The notes under the pieces were generated by a model that was not told the origin of the DNA, made no database searches, and saw only the letters and a list, made by a program, of their open reading frames with translations. Position numbers and translations under genes: made by a program. 64,000 nucleotides of DNA, from the NCBI RefSeq assembly GCF_046764005.1, contig NZ_JBKOFW010000009.1:47937-111936 (forward strand), read 5' to 3'. Source of the DNA: Oryzobacter faecalis (GTDB lineage Bacteria > Actinomycetota > Actinomycetes > Actinomycetales > Dermatophilaceae). Below, in pieces: positions 41,884-52,166 of the stretch (position 1 is its first letter; each line of letters starts with the position of its first letter).

Positions 41884-42836
41884 GGGAGGAAGCCCGCGCG
41901 GGTGAGGCGTCCGCGACGGCCGGACGGCGCGCACTGGTCCTCGGGGGGACGGTGGGCCTCGGCCTCGGAGCGCTGGGCCTGTGGTCCGCGGCGCCGGCGT
42001 CCGCCCTCGTCGACCCCGGAGCCCGCCGCATCTGGTCGCCGTCCCTCGACCGCGGTGACCCCGTGTCGTCGGCCGGCCCGCGCGGCGTCCTCGTCCGGGC
42101 CCACGACACCCGGGCCGAGCTGACCGCCGCCCTCGACCGGTACATGGCCACCCGCGTCGGGGTCGCCGGGCTGTCGGTGCGCGACAACCGCAACGGGCGG
42201 TCCTACGCCTGGCGCCCCCGGACCGCCCAGACGCACAGCGCCATCAAGGTGCTGATCCTCGTGGCCACGCTCAAGGTCGCCCAGGACCGCGGGCGCGAGC
42301 TGACGGCCACACAGAAGGCGCAGTGCTCCCGGATGATCCGCTACTCCGACAACGACGCCACCGACGCGCTGATGGTGGCCGTCGGCGCCCCGTACTGCCA
42401 GCGCGTCGCGAACGCCCTCGGGATGACGAGCACGACGGTGTTGGGCGGCACCGGTTTCCGCTCGGCCACGTGGTGGGGACACTCGACCTCGACGACCCGC
42501 GACCTCCTCGTCCTCGAGGACTCGCTGCTGCGCACGAGCTACCTGACGCACTCGCGGCGGGCCTACGCGCGCGGGCTCATGGCGTCGGTGACCTCGACCC
42601 AGACGTGGGGGCTCGGTGACGGGCTGCCGTCCGACGTCCACGTCGAGCTGAAGAACGGGTGGGGCCCGCGCACCGACGGCTACCGGCTCAACGGGCTCGG
42701 CCACGTCAACGGCCGCGGCCGCAGCTACCAGATGTCGTTCCTGTCGACGACCAAGGGCGGCTACTCGTACGGGCAGACGACCGTGAACCGGTTGTCCCGC
42801 ATCGTGTTCGACGAGCTCGCGTACCCGCTGAACTGA
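41880..42836 (+). CDS. Class A beta-lactamase-fold serine hydrolase, Tat-like signal (copy 2)
   Basis: The 318-residue paralogue of the preceding gene has a twin-Arg-like N-terminus (GRRALVLGGTVGLGLGALGL) and the same three motifs: Ser120-x-x-Lys123 (SAIK), Ser156-Asp-Asn and Lys258-Asn-Gly in KNGWGP. The shared KNGWGP box, also present in copy 1, marks a distinct subfamily. A tandem pair with overlapping stop/start suggests paired function in the cell wall. It ends 20 bases from the convergent glycerol kinase. Confidence 0.87.
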   Translation: MREEARAGEASATAGRRALVLGGTVGLGLGALGLWSAAPASALVDPGARRIWSPSLDRGDPVSSAGPRGVLVRAHDTRAELTAALDRYMATRVGVAGLSVRDNRNGRSYAWRPRTAQTHSAIKVLILVATLKVAQDRGRELTATQKAQCSRMIRYSDNDATDALMVAVGAPYCQRVANALGMTSTTVLGGTGFRSATWWGHSTSTTRDLLVLEDSLLRTSYLTHSRRAYARGLMASVTSTQTWGLGDGLPSDVHVELKNGWGPRTDGYRLNGLGHVNGRGRSYQMSFLSTTKGGYSYGQTTVNRLSRIVFDELAYPLN

Positions 42837-42856
42837 GGTCGCCCGGCCGGGGGCGG

Positions 42857-44371
<1,515 letters not shown>

Positions 44372-44452
44372 GCCCGCAGCGTATTCGTCCGACCCACGAC
44401 GGTCGTGCCCGCTCGGGACGGTCGTCTCAGGCCGTGATGTGCGGACAGCGCC

Positions 44453-44510
44453 GTCACCGAACCTCCGGTCGGACCCCCGATATCGGGCGCCCGACCGGAG
44501 GTTCGGTGAC
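44453..44510. repeat. 58-bp palindrome, copy 1
   Basis: Perfect 20-bp arms (GTCACCGAACCTCCGGTCGG at 44453-44472 and its complement at 44491-44510) surround an 18-base spacer containing the self-complementary core CCCGATATCGGG (44476-44487). All parts share one axis at 44481.5. It lies between glpK (start 44371, leftward) and the AbiEi-like gene (start 44620). A related 58-bp element lies at 45571-45628 with 48 of 58 bases the same. Confidence 0.95.
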
Positions 44511-44619
44511 ATCGGCGGCCCGTCCGCCTCGTCATCCACAGGGCGAGGTGGTCAGGGACCCCGTCCACAGATCGCACGCGCCTCTCGCCACCCACGGGTC
44601 ACCCGGCCAGCCTCGCAGG

Positions 44620-45546
44620 ATGGATGACCGGCTGCTTCGCACCGCGCGATCGCTCGGCGGTGTCTTCTGTTCGGGTGATGCGCACCGCGTGGGGCTCGAC
44701 GACCAGGAGGTCGACCGCCTCGTCGGTCGCGGTGAGGTCGTCCGGGTGCGGCGGGGCACCTTCGTCGTCGCCGAGGCGCTGCGCCGGGCGAGCCCCGAGG
44801 TGGCTTTCTCCCTGAGGGTGCGGGCCGTCCTCAGGGCGCGCGGCGAGAACGTCGCGGCGAGCCACCAGTCGGCACTGGCCCTCCACCGACTGCCGTTGCA
44901 TCGTGTCGACCTCGCTCGAATCGACCTCGTCGCCGACGTGCCGCGGTGCCGCACCAAGGCGGGCGTCACGACGCATCCGGACCGCGAGGTCAGGGTCGAG
45001 ACCGTGGACGGATGGCGCGCCGTCTGCGCCAGCAGCGCGCTGGTGCAGGTCGCAGCCGCGAGCGGCCTGGCATCCGGCGTGGTCGCGATGGACGCAGCGC
45101 TGCACCGCGGGGTCTGCTCACGGTCGGAGCTGGCGGCGGCGGCGGCGTCGTTGCCCCTGCGTGGGGCCGGAGCAGCCTTGCGCGCCGTGGCGCGCGTCGA
45201 CCCGTCGAGCGAGTCGGTGGGCGAGACCCTGACCAGGCTCCTGCTCGGCGACCTCGGCCTCGCGCCCAGGTCCCAGGTCGAGATCCGTGATGCCCTGGGC
45301 GTCCTCGTCGGTCGGGCCGACTTCGTCGTCGGCGAGTGGGTGGTGGTCGAGTTCGACGGAGCCGTCAAGTACGCGGGCGCGGACGGGCGGGAGGCACTGG
45401 TCGCCGAGAAGCGTCGCGAGTCGCGACTGGTCGAGCTCGGGTTCGAGGTCGTCCGCCTGACCTGGGCCGACCTCGACGACCCGACCGAGGTCCTGCGGCG
45501 GATCCGCGCAGCCCGGGCCCGGGTGCTCCTGCGGCACTCCTCGTGA
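44620..45546 (+). CDS. AbiEi-like winged-helix / DUF559-like nuclease-fold protein
   Basis: The 308-residue protein has an N-terminal winged-helix-like part (VDRLVGRGEVVRVRRGTFVVAEAL), as in AbiEi-type antitoxin domains of type IV toxin-antitoxin systems. The C-terminal part has a Vsr/DUF559-type PD-(D/E)xK pattern: GRADFVVGEWVVVEFDGAVKYAG, then EKRRESRLVELGFEVVRLTWADL. Such two-domain proteins are common in actinobacteria as solitary genes with unknown targets; no AbiEii toxin gene follows here. The gene is framed by two related 58-bp palindromes, which might be its operators or repeat boundaries. Confidence 0.82.
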   Translation: MDDRLLRTARSLGGVFCSGDAHRVGLDDQEVDRLVGRGEVVRVRRGTFVVAEALRRASPEVAFSLRVRAVLRARGENVAASHQSALALHRLPLHRVDLARIDLVADVPRCRTKAGVTTHPDREVRVETVDGWRAVCASSALVQVAAASGLASGVVAMDAALHRGVCSRSELAAAAASLPLRGAGAALRAVARVDPSSESVGETLTRLLLGDLGLAPRSQVEIRDALGVLVGRADFVVGEWVVVEFDGAVKYAGADGREALVAEKRRESRLVELGFEVVRLTWADLDDPTEVLRRIRAARARVLLRHSS

Positions 45547-45570
45547 GCAGACCGTCCCGGGACCCCGTCT

Positions 45571-45628
45571 GCCACCGAACCTCCGTCGTGCCACCCGATA
45601 TCGGGCGTCCGAACGGAGGTTCGGTGGC
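45571..45628. repeat. 58-bp palindrome, copy 2
   Basis: Perfect 16-bp arms (GCCACCGAACCTCCGT at 45571-45586 with its complement at 45613-45628) surround the same CCCGATATCGGG core (45594-45605), all on one axis at 45599.5. It lies 25 bases after the AbiEi-like stop. It differs from copy 1 at 10 of 58 positions, mostly in the non-paired inner flanks, with several paired changes that keep the arms complementary. Confidence 0.95.
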
Positions 45629-45754
45629 GGACGGGGGAGGTCGGCGCCGTCATGGCGCAGATCCGGTGTGGGGAAGGGCACGCCGTGGCGGGCTGCTCAT
45701 CGGTGGCCGGGCACGGGAGGATGGCCGGACCACGCCGATCGAAGGAGACATGAC

Positions 45755-46303
45755 GTGCAGTTCGGGCGGAGCTACGAGGAGTTCGAGGTCGGGGCGACCT
45801 ACAAGCACTGGCCCGGCAAGACGGTCACCGAGTACGACGACCACCTGTTCTGCCTCCTGACGATGAACCACCACCCCCTGCACCTCGACAGCCACTACGC
45901 GCAGGAGTCCACGCAGTTCGGCAGGAACGTCGTCGTCGGCAACTACGTCTACTCGATCCTGCTCGGGATGTCGGTCCCGGACGTCAGCGGCAAAGCCATC
46001 GCGAACCTGGAGATCGAGAGCCTGCGCCACGTCGCGCCCACCTTCCACGGCGACACCCTCTACGGCGAGACGACCGTCCTGGACAAGTGGGAGAGCACGA
46101 GCAAGGACGACCGGGGTGTGGTCCACGTCGAGACGATCGGCTACAACCAGGACGGCACGGTCGTGTGCATCTTCCGCCGCAAGGTCATGGTCCCGAAGGA
46201 GAGCCACCTCGCGGCCCGCGGGGGCGAGCAGCCCGGGCGCCCGACGCCGGTGCCCGACCGCAGCTGGCCCGGCCCGGCCGCCGCCACGGACCCCGCCTCC
46301 TGA
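45755..46303 (+). CDS. MaoC family dehydratase (R-specific enoyl-CoA hydratase-like)
   Basis: The 182-residue hotdog-fold enzyme has the MaoC catalytic motif region VTEYDDHLFCLLTMNHHPLHLDSHYA, in which Asp and His flank the substrate, and a later NLEIESLRHVAPTFHGDTL. It hydrates or dehydrates a CoA thioester. This longer form with NHHPLHxD is like beta-methylmalyl-CoA/mesaconyl-CoA dehydratase-type MaoC proteins that often occur with CitE-like lyases. Here the lyases are 31 kb away. AGGAG seven bases upstream of GTG 45755 fixes the start; an ATG at 45750 is out of frame. Confidence 0.87.
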   Translation: MQFGRSYEEFEVGATYKHWPGKTVTEYDDHLFCLLTMNHHPLHLDSHYAQESTQFGRNVVVGNYVYSILLGMSVPDVSGKAIANLEIESLRHVAPTFHGDTLYGETTVLDKWESTSKDDRGVVHVETIGYNQDGTVVCIFRRKVMVPKESHLAARGGEQPGRPTPVPDRSWPGPAAATDPAS

Positions 46304-46352
46304 GGTCCCGCCGCGCCGGGGGGACGCGGACGGGGCCCACTACGCTGGCGAG

Positions 46353-47201
46353 GTGCCGATCGACCTCCACACGCACTCCAGCGCGAGCGACGGGACCGAG
46401 GCCCCGGCCCTCGTCGTCGAGCGGGCCGCGGAGGCCGGCATCGACACCATCGCCCTCACCGACCACGACACGACGATGGGGTGGGACGAGGCGGCCGCAA
46501 CCGCGCGCCGGTTGGGGGTCACCCTGGTGCGCGGCATCGAGGTCAGCTGCACCCGTGGCTGGCAGAGCATCCACCTGCTCGCCTACCTCCCCGACGACCG
46601 GCACCCCGACCTCGTCGCCGAGCTCGAGCGCGCCCGCGACAGCCGGGACCACCGCCTGGACCGCATGGTCGAGAAGATGGCGCGCGACGGCATCCCGGTC
46701 ACGGTCGAGGCCGTGCGCGCGGAGGTCGAGGACGGTGCGACGGTCGGGCGCCCGCACATCGCGGACGCCCTCGTGACCTCCGGTGTCGTCGGCCACCGCG
46801 ACGAGGCGTTCGCCCGGTGGCTCGGCAACGACAGCCCCTACTACGTGCCCCACTACGCCCCCGACCCCGTGCGTGCCGTCGAGATCGTGCGGGCCGCCGG
46901 CGGTGTGCCCGTCATCGCGCACGCCTGGTCCGGCACGCGGGGGCGGGTCGTGTCCGACCGCGTCATCCGCGAGATGGCGGACGCGGGGATGGCCGGCATC
47001 GAGGTGCACCACCGCGACCACGACGAGGACGCCGTCGCCCATCTGGGCGCGCTCGCCCGCCGCCTCCGGCTCCTGGCGACGGGCAGCAGCGACTACCACG
47101 GCGAGGGCAAGCTCAACCGGCTCGGCGAGCACACGACCGACCCCGACGTGCTCGCCGCCATCGAGGACCTCGCGAGCGGGACCGAGGTGGTCCGGCCGTG
47201 A
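46353..47201 (+). CDS. PHP domain phosphoesterase
   Basis: The 282-residue protein has the PHP metal motifs IDLHTHSSASDG at the start, LTDHDT, VRGIEVSC, PVIAHAWSG, and GSSDYHGEG near the end. These give the trinuclear metal site of family members that cleave phosphoesters such as 3',5'-nucleoside bisphosphates (the RNase AM/YciV type) . Length and order fit YciV-like proteins. GTG 46353 places the first metal motif at residue 4. The stop overlaps the MarC start by four bases. Confidence 0.9.
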   Translation: MPIDLHTHSSASDGTEAPALVVERAAEAGIDTIALTDHDTTMGWDEAAATARRLGVTLVRGIEVSCTRGWQSIHLLAYLPDDRHPDLVAELERARDSRDHRLDRMVEKMARDGIPVTVEAVRAEVEDGATVGRPHIADALVTSGVVGHRDEAFARWLGNDSPYYVPHYAPDPVRAVEIVRAAGGVPVIAHAWSGTRGRVVSDRVIREMADAGMAGIEVHHRDHDEDAVAHLGALARRLRLLATGSSDYHGEGKLNRLGEHTTDPDVLAAIEDLASGTEVVRP

Positions 47202-47812
47202 GCTGGTTCGACGTCGCGCTGTTCACCTCGACCTTCGTGACGCTCATCGTCATCCTCGACCCGCCGGGCGCCATCCCGATCTTCCTCGCGCTGACCGGAC
47301 CGCTCCCGCCGGCGCAGAAGGCCGCGGCCGCGCGGCGGGCCTCGCTCGTCGCGCTCGGCGTCATCGCCTCGTTCGCGGTCTTCGGGCAGCGGATCCTGGA
47401 CTACCTGCACATCTCGCTGCCGGCCCTGCAGGCGAGCGGTGGCCTGCTGCTCCTCATCGTCGCGCTCCAGCTGCTGACCGGGGCCGAGTCCGAGCAGCAC
47501 GCGGATGCCGGGGTCAACGTCGCGCTCGTGCCGCTCGGCACCCCGCTGCTGGCGGGCCCGGGCGCCATCGTCGCGACGATGCTCGCGGTGCAGGGCGCGG
47601 AGGACGCCGGGGGAGTGGTCGCCGTCGGCACGGCCCTCGTCGCGGCGCTGCTCGTCGTCTTCCTGACGTTCCGGTTCGCGAGCCCGCTCGCCCGGGTCCT
47701 CAAGGACAGCGGCATCGTCCTGCTGAGCCGGATCGCCGGCCTGCTGCTGTCGGCGATCGCCGTGCAGATGGTCGCCGACGCGGTGCGTGCCTTCGCCGCC
47801 GGCGAGGGCTAG
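47198..47812 (+). CDS. MarC family integral membrane protein
   Basis: The 204-residue protein has six predicted membrane helices, and the family segments VILDPPGAIPIFLAL and TPLLAGPGAIVATML around helices 1-2 and 4. MarC/YchE proteins are widespread but their transport or other role is not established; the name does not imply multidrug resistance. GTG start overlaps the PHP stop, and the stop overlaps the end of the convergent etfA gene by four bases. Confidence 0.92.
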   Translation: MSWFDVALFTSTFVTLIVILDPPGAIPIFLALTGPLPPAQKAAAARRASLVALGVIASFAVFGQRILDYLHISLPALQASGGLLLLIVALQLLTGAESEQHADAGVNVALVPLGTPLLAGPGAIVATMLAVQGAEDAGGVVAVGTALVAALLVVFLTFRFASPLARVLKDSGIVLLSRIAGLLLSAIAVQMVADAVRAFAAGEG

Positions 47813-48765
47813 CCGAGCTCGTCGAGGACGGCCGGCAGCACCTCGTGCATGTCGCCGATGACCGCGTAGTCGGCCTTGGTGACCATCGGGGCGTCGGGGT
47901 CGGTGTTGACGGCGATGATCGTCTTGCTCGACGCGCAGCCGGCCCAGTGCTGGATGGCGCCGGAGATGCCGCAGGCGATGTACAGGTCGGGCGCGATCCG
48001 CGAGCCGGTCTGGCCGACCTGCTCGTGGTGGGGCCGCCAGCCGAGCGAGGTGACGACGCGCGAGACGCCCACCGCGCCGCCGAGGCGCGCCGCGAGCCTC
48101 TCGACGTCACCGAACCCGTCGGGCCCGCCGGCGCCGCGGCCGCCGCCGACGACGACCCGCGCGGACGTCAGCCCGGAGGCGTCGCCGGACTCGCGGTTCT
48201 CGGTGCGCACGACCTGGGCGCGCAGGTCCTTGGGGCCGACGGTCACCGTGAGCGGGGAGACGGTCGCCGCACCGGGCGAGGCCGCGGCCGAGGGCTCGAC
48301 CGCGTGCCCGGCCATCGACATCAGGCGCACGCGCGAGTCGACCGTGGCGCGCTCGAGCGCGGCGCCGCCGACGACCTGTCGCTGCACCACGAGCGGCGTC
48401 AGCGACTCGACCGAGACGACGTTGGCGGCCATCCGCAGGTTGCGCCGGGCCGCGACGTGCGCGAGCACCTCGTTGCCCCGGCCCGTGCCGGGCGCGACGA
48501 CGAGGTCGGCCCGGGCGGCCCGCCCGGCGGCCTCGACGACCGCAGCCCAGGCGGCCGCGGCGTACCGGGACAACGCGGGGTCGTCGGCGGTGTGGACGAC
48601 GGCCACGCCGGACTCGGCGCAGTCGGCGACGAGGGGGTCGGGGGCGGGACCCACGACGACGGCGTGGAGGTCGCCCGCGCCGAGCCCGCGGGCGAAGGTC
48701 AGGGCCTCGCGGGAGACGAGCGACGCGCGCCCCTCCTCGACCTCGACGAGCACGAGGACGCTCAT
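47809..48765 (-). CDS. etfA: Electron transfer flavoprotein alpha subunit
   Basis: The 318-residue protein has the alpha-subunit N-terminal domain and the C-terminal FAD domain with VVVGGGRGAGG, GWRPHHEQVGQTGSRIAPDLYI, CGISGAIQHWAG and AVNTDPDAPM. With EtfB it accepts electrons from flavin dehydrogenases and hands them to the respiratory chain. The ATG overlaps the etfB stop by four bases. Its place directly downstream of the dimethylglycine dehydrogenase gene indicates that enzyme as electron donor; acyl-CoA dehydrogenases may share it. Confidence 0.95.
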   Translation of the reverse strand: MSVLVLVEVEEGRASLVSREALTFARGLGAGDLHAVVVGPAPDPLVADCAESGVAVVHTADDPALSRYAAAAWAAVVEAAGRAARADLVVAPGTGRGNEVLAHVAARRNLRMAANVVSVESLTPLVVQRQVVGGAALERATVDSRVRLMSMAGHAVEPSAAASPGAATVSPLTVTVGPKDLRAQVVRTENRESGDASGLTSARVVVGGGRGAGGPDGFGDVERLAARLGGAVGVSRVVTSLGWRPHHEQVGQTGSRIAPDLYIACGISGAIQHWAGCASSKTIIAVNTDPDAPMVTKADYAVIGDMHEVLPAVLDELG

Positions 48766-49535
48766 CGCGACACCACCCCCAGCTCACGCAGGACCCCGAC
48801 GAGGGCGGGCGCCGCGGCGGCACCCTCCCCGAGGACGGTCACCTGGCTCGGCGGCGCCTCGGGCACCGTGAGCGCCTCGCGCCCCGACCCGACGGGGCTC
48901 CCGGTCCACGCGATGGTCTCGACGGGCGCCTTCTTCGCGCGCATCCGGCCCATGACACTCGGGTAGCGCGGCGCCACGCCGCCCTCCATGACGGTGACGA
49001 CCGCGGGCAGCTCGACGTCGAACACCTCGGTGCCGTCGGGTCCCTCACCGCGCAGGGTGGCCCGGCCGGAGGAGACCTCGACCGTCTGGATGCCGGCCAC
49101 CACGGGGCGGTCGAGCAGGTACGCGAGCCGGACCCCGACCTGGAAGTCGCCGGTGTCGGCGGCGTCGTTGCCGAGGAGGACGAGGTCGTACGTCGTTCCC
49201 GCCTCCGCACGGGACGCCACGGCCGCGGCGATGGCGGACGCCACGTCGGCCGGGCCCAGCAGGTCGGCGTCGGCCTCGACGAGGATCCCGTCGGTGGCGC
49301 CGACCGCGATGCCGGCCCGCACCTGCTCCAGGCTGTCCTCGGAGCCCACCGACAGCACGGTGACGACGCCGTCGGTGCCCTCGGTGAGGGACACGGCGAG
49401 GGCGACCGCGGCCTCCTCGTGGGCGCTCGTCGTGTAGCCGGCGTACCGTCCGTCGACGCGCATCCCGTCGGCGGTGAGGACGACCTCGCCGGTGGGGTCG
49501 GGGACCCGCTTGACGCAGACGAGGACGTTGGTCAC
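48762..49535 (-). CDS. etfB: Electron transfer flavoprotein beta subunit
   Basis: The 257-residue protein begins MTNVLVCVKRVPDPTGEVVL and has the beta-subunit adenylate-type site with VDLLLLG-like LVLLGNDAADTGDFQVGVRLAYLL and the AMP/partner loop region VTVMEGGVAPRYPSVMGRMRAKKAP. It pairs with EtfA. The GTG start overlaps the dimethylglycine dehydrogenase stop by four bases, so dehydrogenase and its acceptor are made from one mRNA. Confidence 0.95.
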   Translation of the reverse strand: MTNVLVCVKRVPDPTGEVVLTADGMRVDGRYAGYTTSAHEEAAVALAVSLTEGTDGVVTVLSVGSEDSLEQVRAGIAVGATDGILVEADADLLGPADVASAIAAAVASRAEAGTTYDLVLLGNDAADTGDFQVGVRLAYLLDRPVVAGIQTVEVSSGRATLRGEGPDGTEVFDVELPAVVTVMEGGVAPRYPSVMGRMRAKKAPVETIAWTGSPVGSGREALTVPEAPPSQVTVLGEGAAAAPALVGVLRELGVVSR

Positions 49536-52057
49536 GCGAGCCCCCGGATGCGAGCGTTCTCCGGGTCGAAGAGTGGCGTCGCGTCGACCGCGGCGACCGT
49601 GACCGGGTAGAGCTCCTCCATGTACGACACGGCGAGCTGGTTGCCCACCGTGGCCTCCGACGGTGGCAGGAACGCCATGAGGACGTGCTTGCCCAGGCTC
49701 GGGGCCGACCCGGCGGTCGTGACGTACGGGTGGCGGCCGTGGCCGTCGGTGAGGGTGCCGCCGTCGCGGGTGAGGATCGGCTCACCGCCGAGCATGTAGC
49801 GCTTCACGCCGCTCGCGGAGGTGTGGTCGTCGACGGTGAGCGAGCAGAGGACGGCCCGGGGCGCCTCGGCGGCCTGGGCGACGACGGCCTCCTTGCCGAT
49901 GAAGTCCTGCTCCTTCCACCTGGCCCGGGACATGCCGGTCTCCATGAGGGTGCGCTCGGTGTCGAGCTCGTACCCGTAGGCGCGGTAGCCCTTCTCGATG
50001 CGGCCGGTCGTGCCGTAGACGCCGATGCCGACGGGCACCATCCCGAGGGGGGTCCCGACCTCGAGGAGGCGGTCCCACAGGGCCGCACCGGACTCCATCG
50101 GGGTGTAGAGCTCCCAGCCGTACTCGCCGACGTACGAGATGCGCGACGCGAGGACGTGGAGGGAGCCGACCTCGATCTCGCGGCAGGTGCCGAACGGGAA
50201 GCCCTGGTGCGAGACGTCGGCGTCGGTGACGGCGGACAGGATCTCGCGCGCCTTCGGGCCCCAGAGGCCGATGGTCGTCCACGCGGAGGTGAGGTCGACG
50301 ACGACCGCGCCACCGTCCTCGGGCATGCGGTCGGAGAACCACTTCTTGTCGGCCATGCCGTGCGCGCCGCCGGTGACGACCCGGAAGCGGTCGTGCGCCA
50401 GGCGCATGACGGTGAGGTCGGATCGGAAGCCGCCCGTCTCGTCGAGGACCGGGGTGTAGACGACGCGGCCGATCCGCACGTCGGCCTGCGCGACGATGAT
50501 CCGCTGCACGGCCTCGAGCGCCCGGGGACCGATGACGTCGAAGATCGCGAACGCGGACAGGTCGACGAGGCCGGCGGTCTCGCGCATCTGGAGGTGCTCG
50601 GCGTTGATGATCGGGCTCCACCAGCGCGCGTCCCACTCGTGCTCGCGCGGCATCGTCGCCTCGGGGCCGAACGTGTCGACCAGCGCGGCGTTCGAGGCGT
50701 ACCAGTGCGGGCGCTCCCAGCCGGCGGTCTCGTAGAAGACCGCGCCGAGCTCCTTCTGGGAGGCGTGCATCGGGGCGAGCCGCACGCCCCGGTCGCTCTC
50801 GTACTGCTCGGAGGGGTGGACGATCCCGTAGGTCTTCTGGAACGACTCGCCCGTGCGCGCCTTGACGTGCGCGCGGGTCCGCTGGTGGGGGTGGAACCGG
50901 GCGATGTCGGAGTGGCCGAGGTCGATCTCGGGGTTGCCGTGCGTCATCCACTCGGCGACGGCGCGTGCAGTGCCCGGGCCCTCCTTGATCCACACGGCGG
51001 CGGCCGACCAGAGGCCCTTGACCTCGGGGGTCTCCCCGAGGATCGGGAAGCCGTCCGGGGTCAGTGACAGCAGCCCGTTGATGGCGTAGCGGATCTCGGC
51101 GCGCTCGTCGCCGAGGAGCTCGGGCATCAGCTCGAGGGCCTGCTCGAGCTGGGGGTCGAAGTCGTCCTCGGTGAAGGGCAGCTCGGTGGGCGAGAGCTTG
51201 CTCTGCTCGATCGAGGGGATGTCCTCGGGGTCCCAGAGGATCGCGCGGTGGGCGTAGGAGCCGACCTCCATGTCCGAGCCGTGCTGGCGCTCGTAGCAGA
51301 AGGTGTCCATGTCGCGCACGATCGGGAAGCTGATCTCGCCGGGCTTCTCGGCGAGCACCTCGCAGGGGCCGACCGAGATCATCTGGTGCACGGCCGGGGT
51401 GAGCGGGATGTGGGCCCCCGCCATGCGCGCGATCTTCGGGCTCCACACGCCGCAGCAGATGACGACCGTCTCGGCCTCGATGCGCCCCTGGTTCGTCTCC
51501 ACCGCGCGGATCCGGCCGTCGACCACCTCCATGCCGGTGACCTCGACGTTCGGGACGGTGGTCAGCGCACCCTTGTCGATGGCGCGGTCGCGCATGATCG
51601 TCCCCGCGCGCAGGCTGTCGACGACGCCGACCGTGGGGAACCACGCCGCGCCGACGATGACGTCCTTGTCGAGGAAGGGCACCTTCTCGGCGACCTGCTC
51701 GGGGGTGACGAGCTCGGCGGGGATGCCCCACGCCTTGGCGCTGCTCATCCGGCGCCGCAGCTCCTCCATCCGCTCCTCGGTGCGTGCCACCTCGAACCCA
51801 CCGGACTCGGTGAAGACGCCGAGCTCCTTGTACTGGCGCATCGAGTCGAGGGTGATGTCGGCGAACTCGCGCGAGTGGTCGACGGGGAAGATGAAGTTGC
51901 TCGCGTGGCCGGTGGAGCCGCCGGGGTTCGGCAGGGGGCCCTTGTCGAGCTGGACGATGTCGGTCCAGCCGAGCTCGGCGAGGTGGTACGCGAGCCCGTT
52001 CCCGACGATGCCGGCCCCGATGACGACGCAGCGGGCGGAGGCGGGGAGAGCGGCCAT
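49532..52057 (-). CDS. Dimethylglycine dehydrogenase-like FAD/GcvT fusion enzyme
   Basis: The 841-residue protein joins an FAD-dependent DAO-type oxidase domain (about residues 1-420, with VVIGAGIVGNGLAYHLAELG and NPGGSTGHASNF, where the His is a candidate covalent flavin site) to a GcvT-like folate domain (about 430-841, with SAFAIFDVIGPRALE and ISYVGEYGWELYTP). This architecture belongs to dimethylglycine and sarcosine dehydrogenases, which demethylate the substrate and load the methylene onto tetrahydrofolate. Dimethylglycine is the likely substrate given the choline/betaine genes around it. ATG 52057 has GGAAGGAC upstream. Two operator-like dyads lie right upstream. Confidence 0.9.
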   Translation of the reverse strand: MAALPASARCVVIGAGIVGNGLAYHLAELGWTDIVQLDKGPLPNPGGSTGHASNFIFPVDHSREFADITLDSMRQYKELGVFTESGGFEVARTEERMEELRRRMSSAKAWGIPAELVTPEQVAEKVPFLDKDVIVGAAWFPTVGVVDSLRAGTIMRDRAIDKGALTTVPNVEVTGMEVVDGRIRAVETNQGRIEAETVVICCGVWSPKIARMAGAHIPLTPAVHQMISVGPCEVLAEKPGEISFPIVRDMDTFCYERQHGSDMEVGSYAHRAILWDPEDIPSIEQSKLSPTELPFTEDDFDPQLEQALELMPELLGDERAEIRYAINGLLSLTPDGFPILGETPEVKGLWSAAAVWIKEGPGTARAVAEWMTHGNPEIDLGHSDIARFHPHQRTRAHVKARTGESFQKTYGIVHPSEQYESDRGVRLAPMHASQKELGAVFYETAGWERPHWYASNAALVDTFGPEATMPREHEWDARWWSPIINAEHLQMRETAGLVDLSAFAIFDVIGPRALEAVQRIIVAQADVRIGRVVYTPVLDETGGFRSDLTVMRLAHDRFRVVTGGAHGMADKKWFSDRMPEDGGAVVVDLTSAWTTIGLWGPKAREILSAVTDADVSHQGFPFGTCREIEVGSLHVLASRISYVGEYGWELYTPMESGAALWDRLLEVGTPLGMVPVGIGVYGTTGRIEKGYRAYGYELDTERTLMETGMSRARWKEQDFIGKEAVVAQAAEAPRAVLCSLTVDDHTSASGVKRYMLGGEPILTRDGGTLTDGHGRHPYVTTAGSAPSLGKHVLMAFLPPSEATVGNQLAVSYMEELYPVTVAAVDATPLFDPENARIRGLA

Positions 52058-52074
52058 CGTGGGTCCTTCCAGTG

Positions 52075-52108
52075 GTGCGTATAGCGCAACGCGATGCTTC
52101 ATGTGCAA
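52075..52108 (-). promoter_or_regulatory. Paired dyads upstream of the dimethylglycine dehydrogenase gene (putative IclR operators)
   Basis: Site A, GTGCG-TATAG-CGCAA at 52075-52089, and site B, ATGCT-TCATG-TGCAA at 52094-52108, follow a TTGYR-N5-YRCAA pattern with centres 19 bp apart. The pair begins 18 bases upstream of the start codon. The betB promoter has the same pair with the same spacing. Site B has a poor left half. Confidence 0.6.
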
Positions 52109-52166
52109 CGCGAGGTCCAGTCTGGCAGAAGCGCCGGGTGGTGCCAACACCTCGCACGGGCGCGCT

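Noticed and set aside
40864..42836. Beta-lactam resistance genes
   Set aside because: KTG is replaced by KNG and no class A general-base Glu is evident, so resistance should not be claimed from fold alone.
42842..42851. CCCGGCCGGG palindrome between the second beta-lactamase-like gene and glpK
   Set aside because: Ten bases with no loop; such palindromes arise by chance at this GC content and cannot be called a terminator.
44624..44815. A short frame starting at the second ATG next to the AbiEi-like start
   Set aside because: Out of frame with the conserved protein and without recognised features; it is a shadow.
44620..45546. Complete type IV toxin-antitoxin pair
   Set aside because: Only the AbiEi-like part is present; no nucleotidyltransferase (AbiEii) gene lies beside it, the next gene being a MaoC hydratase.
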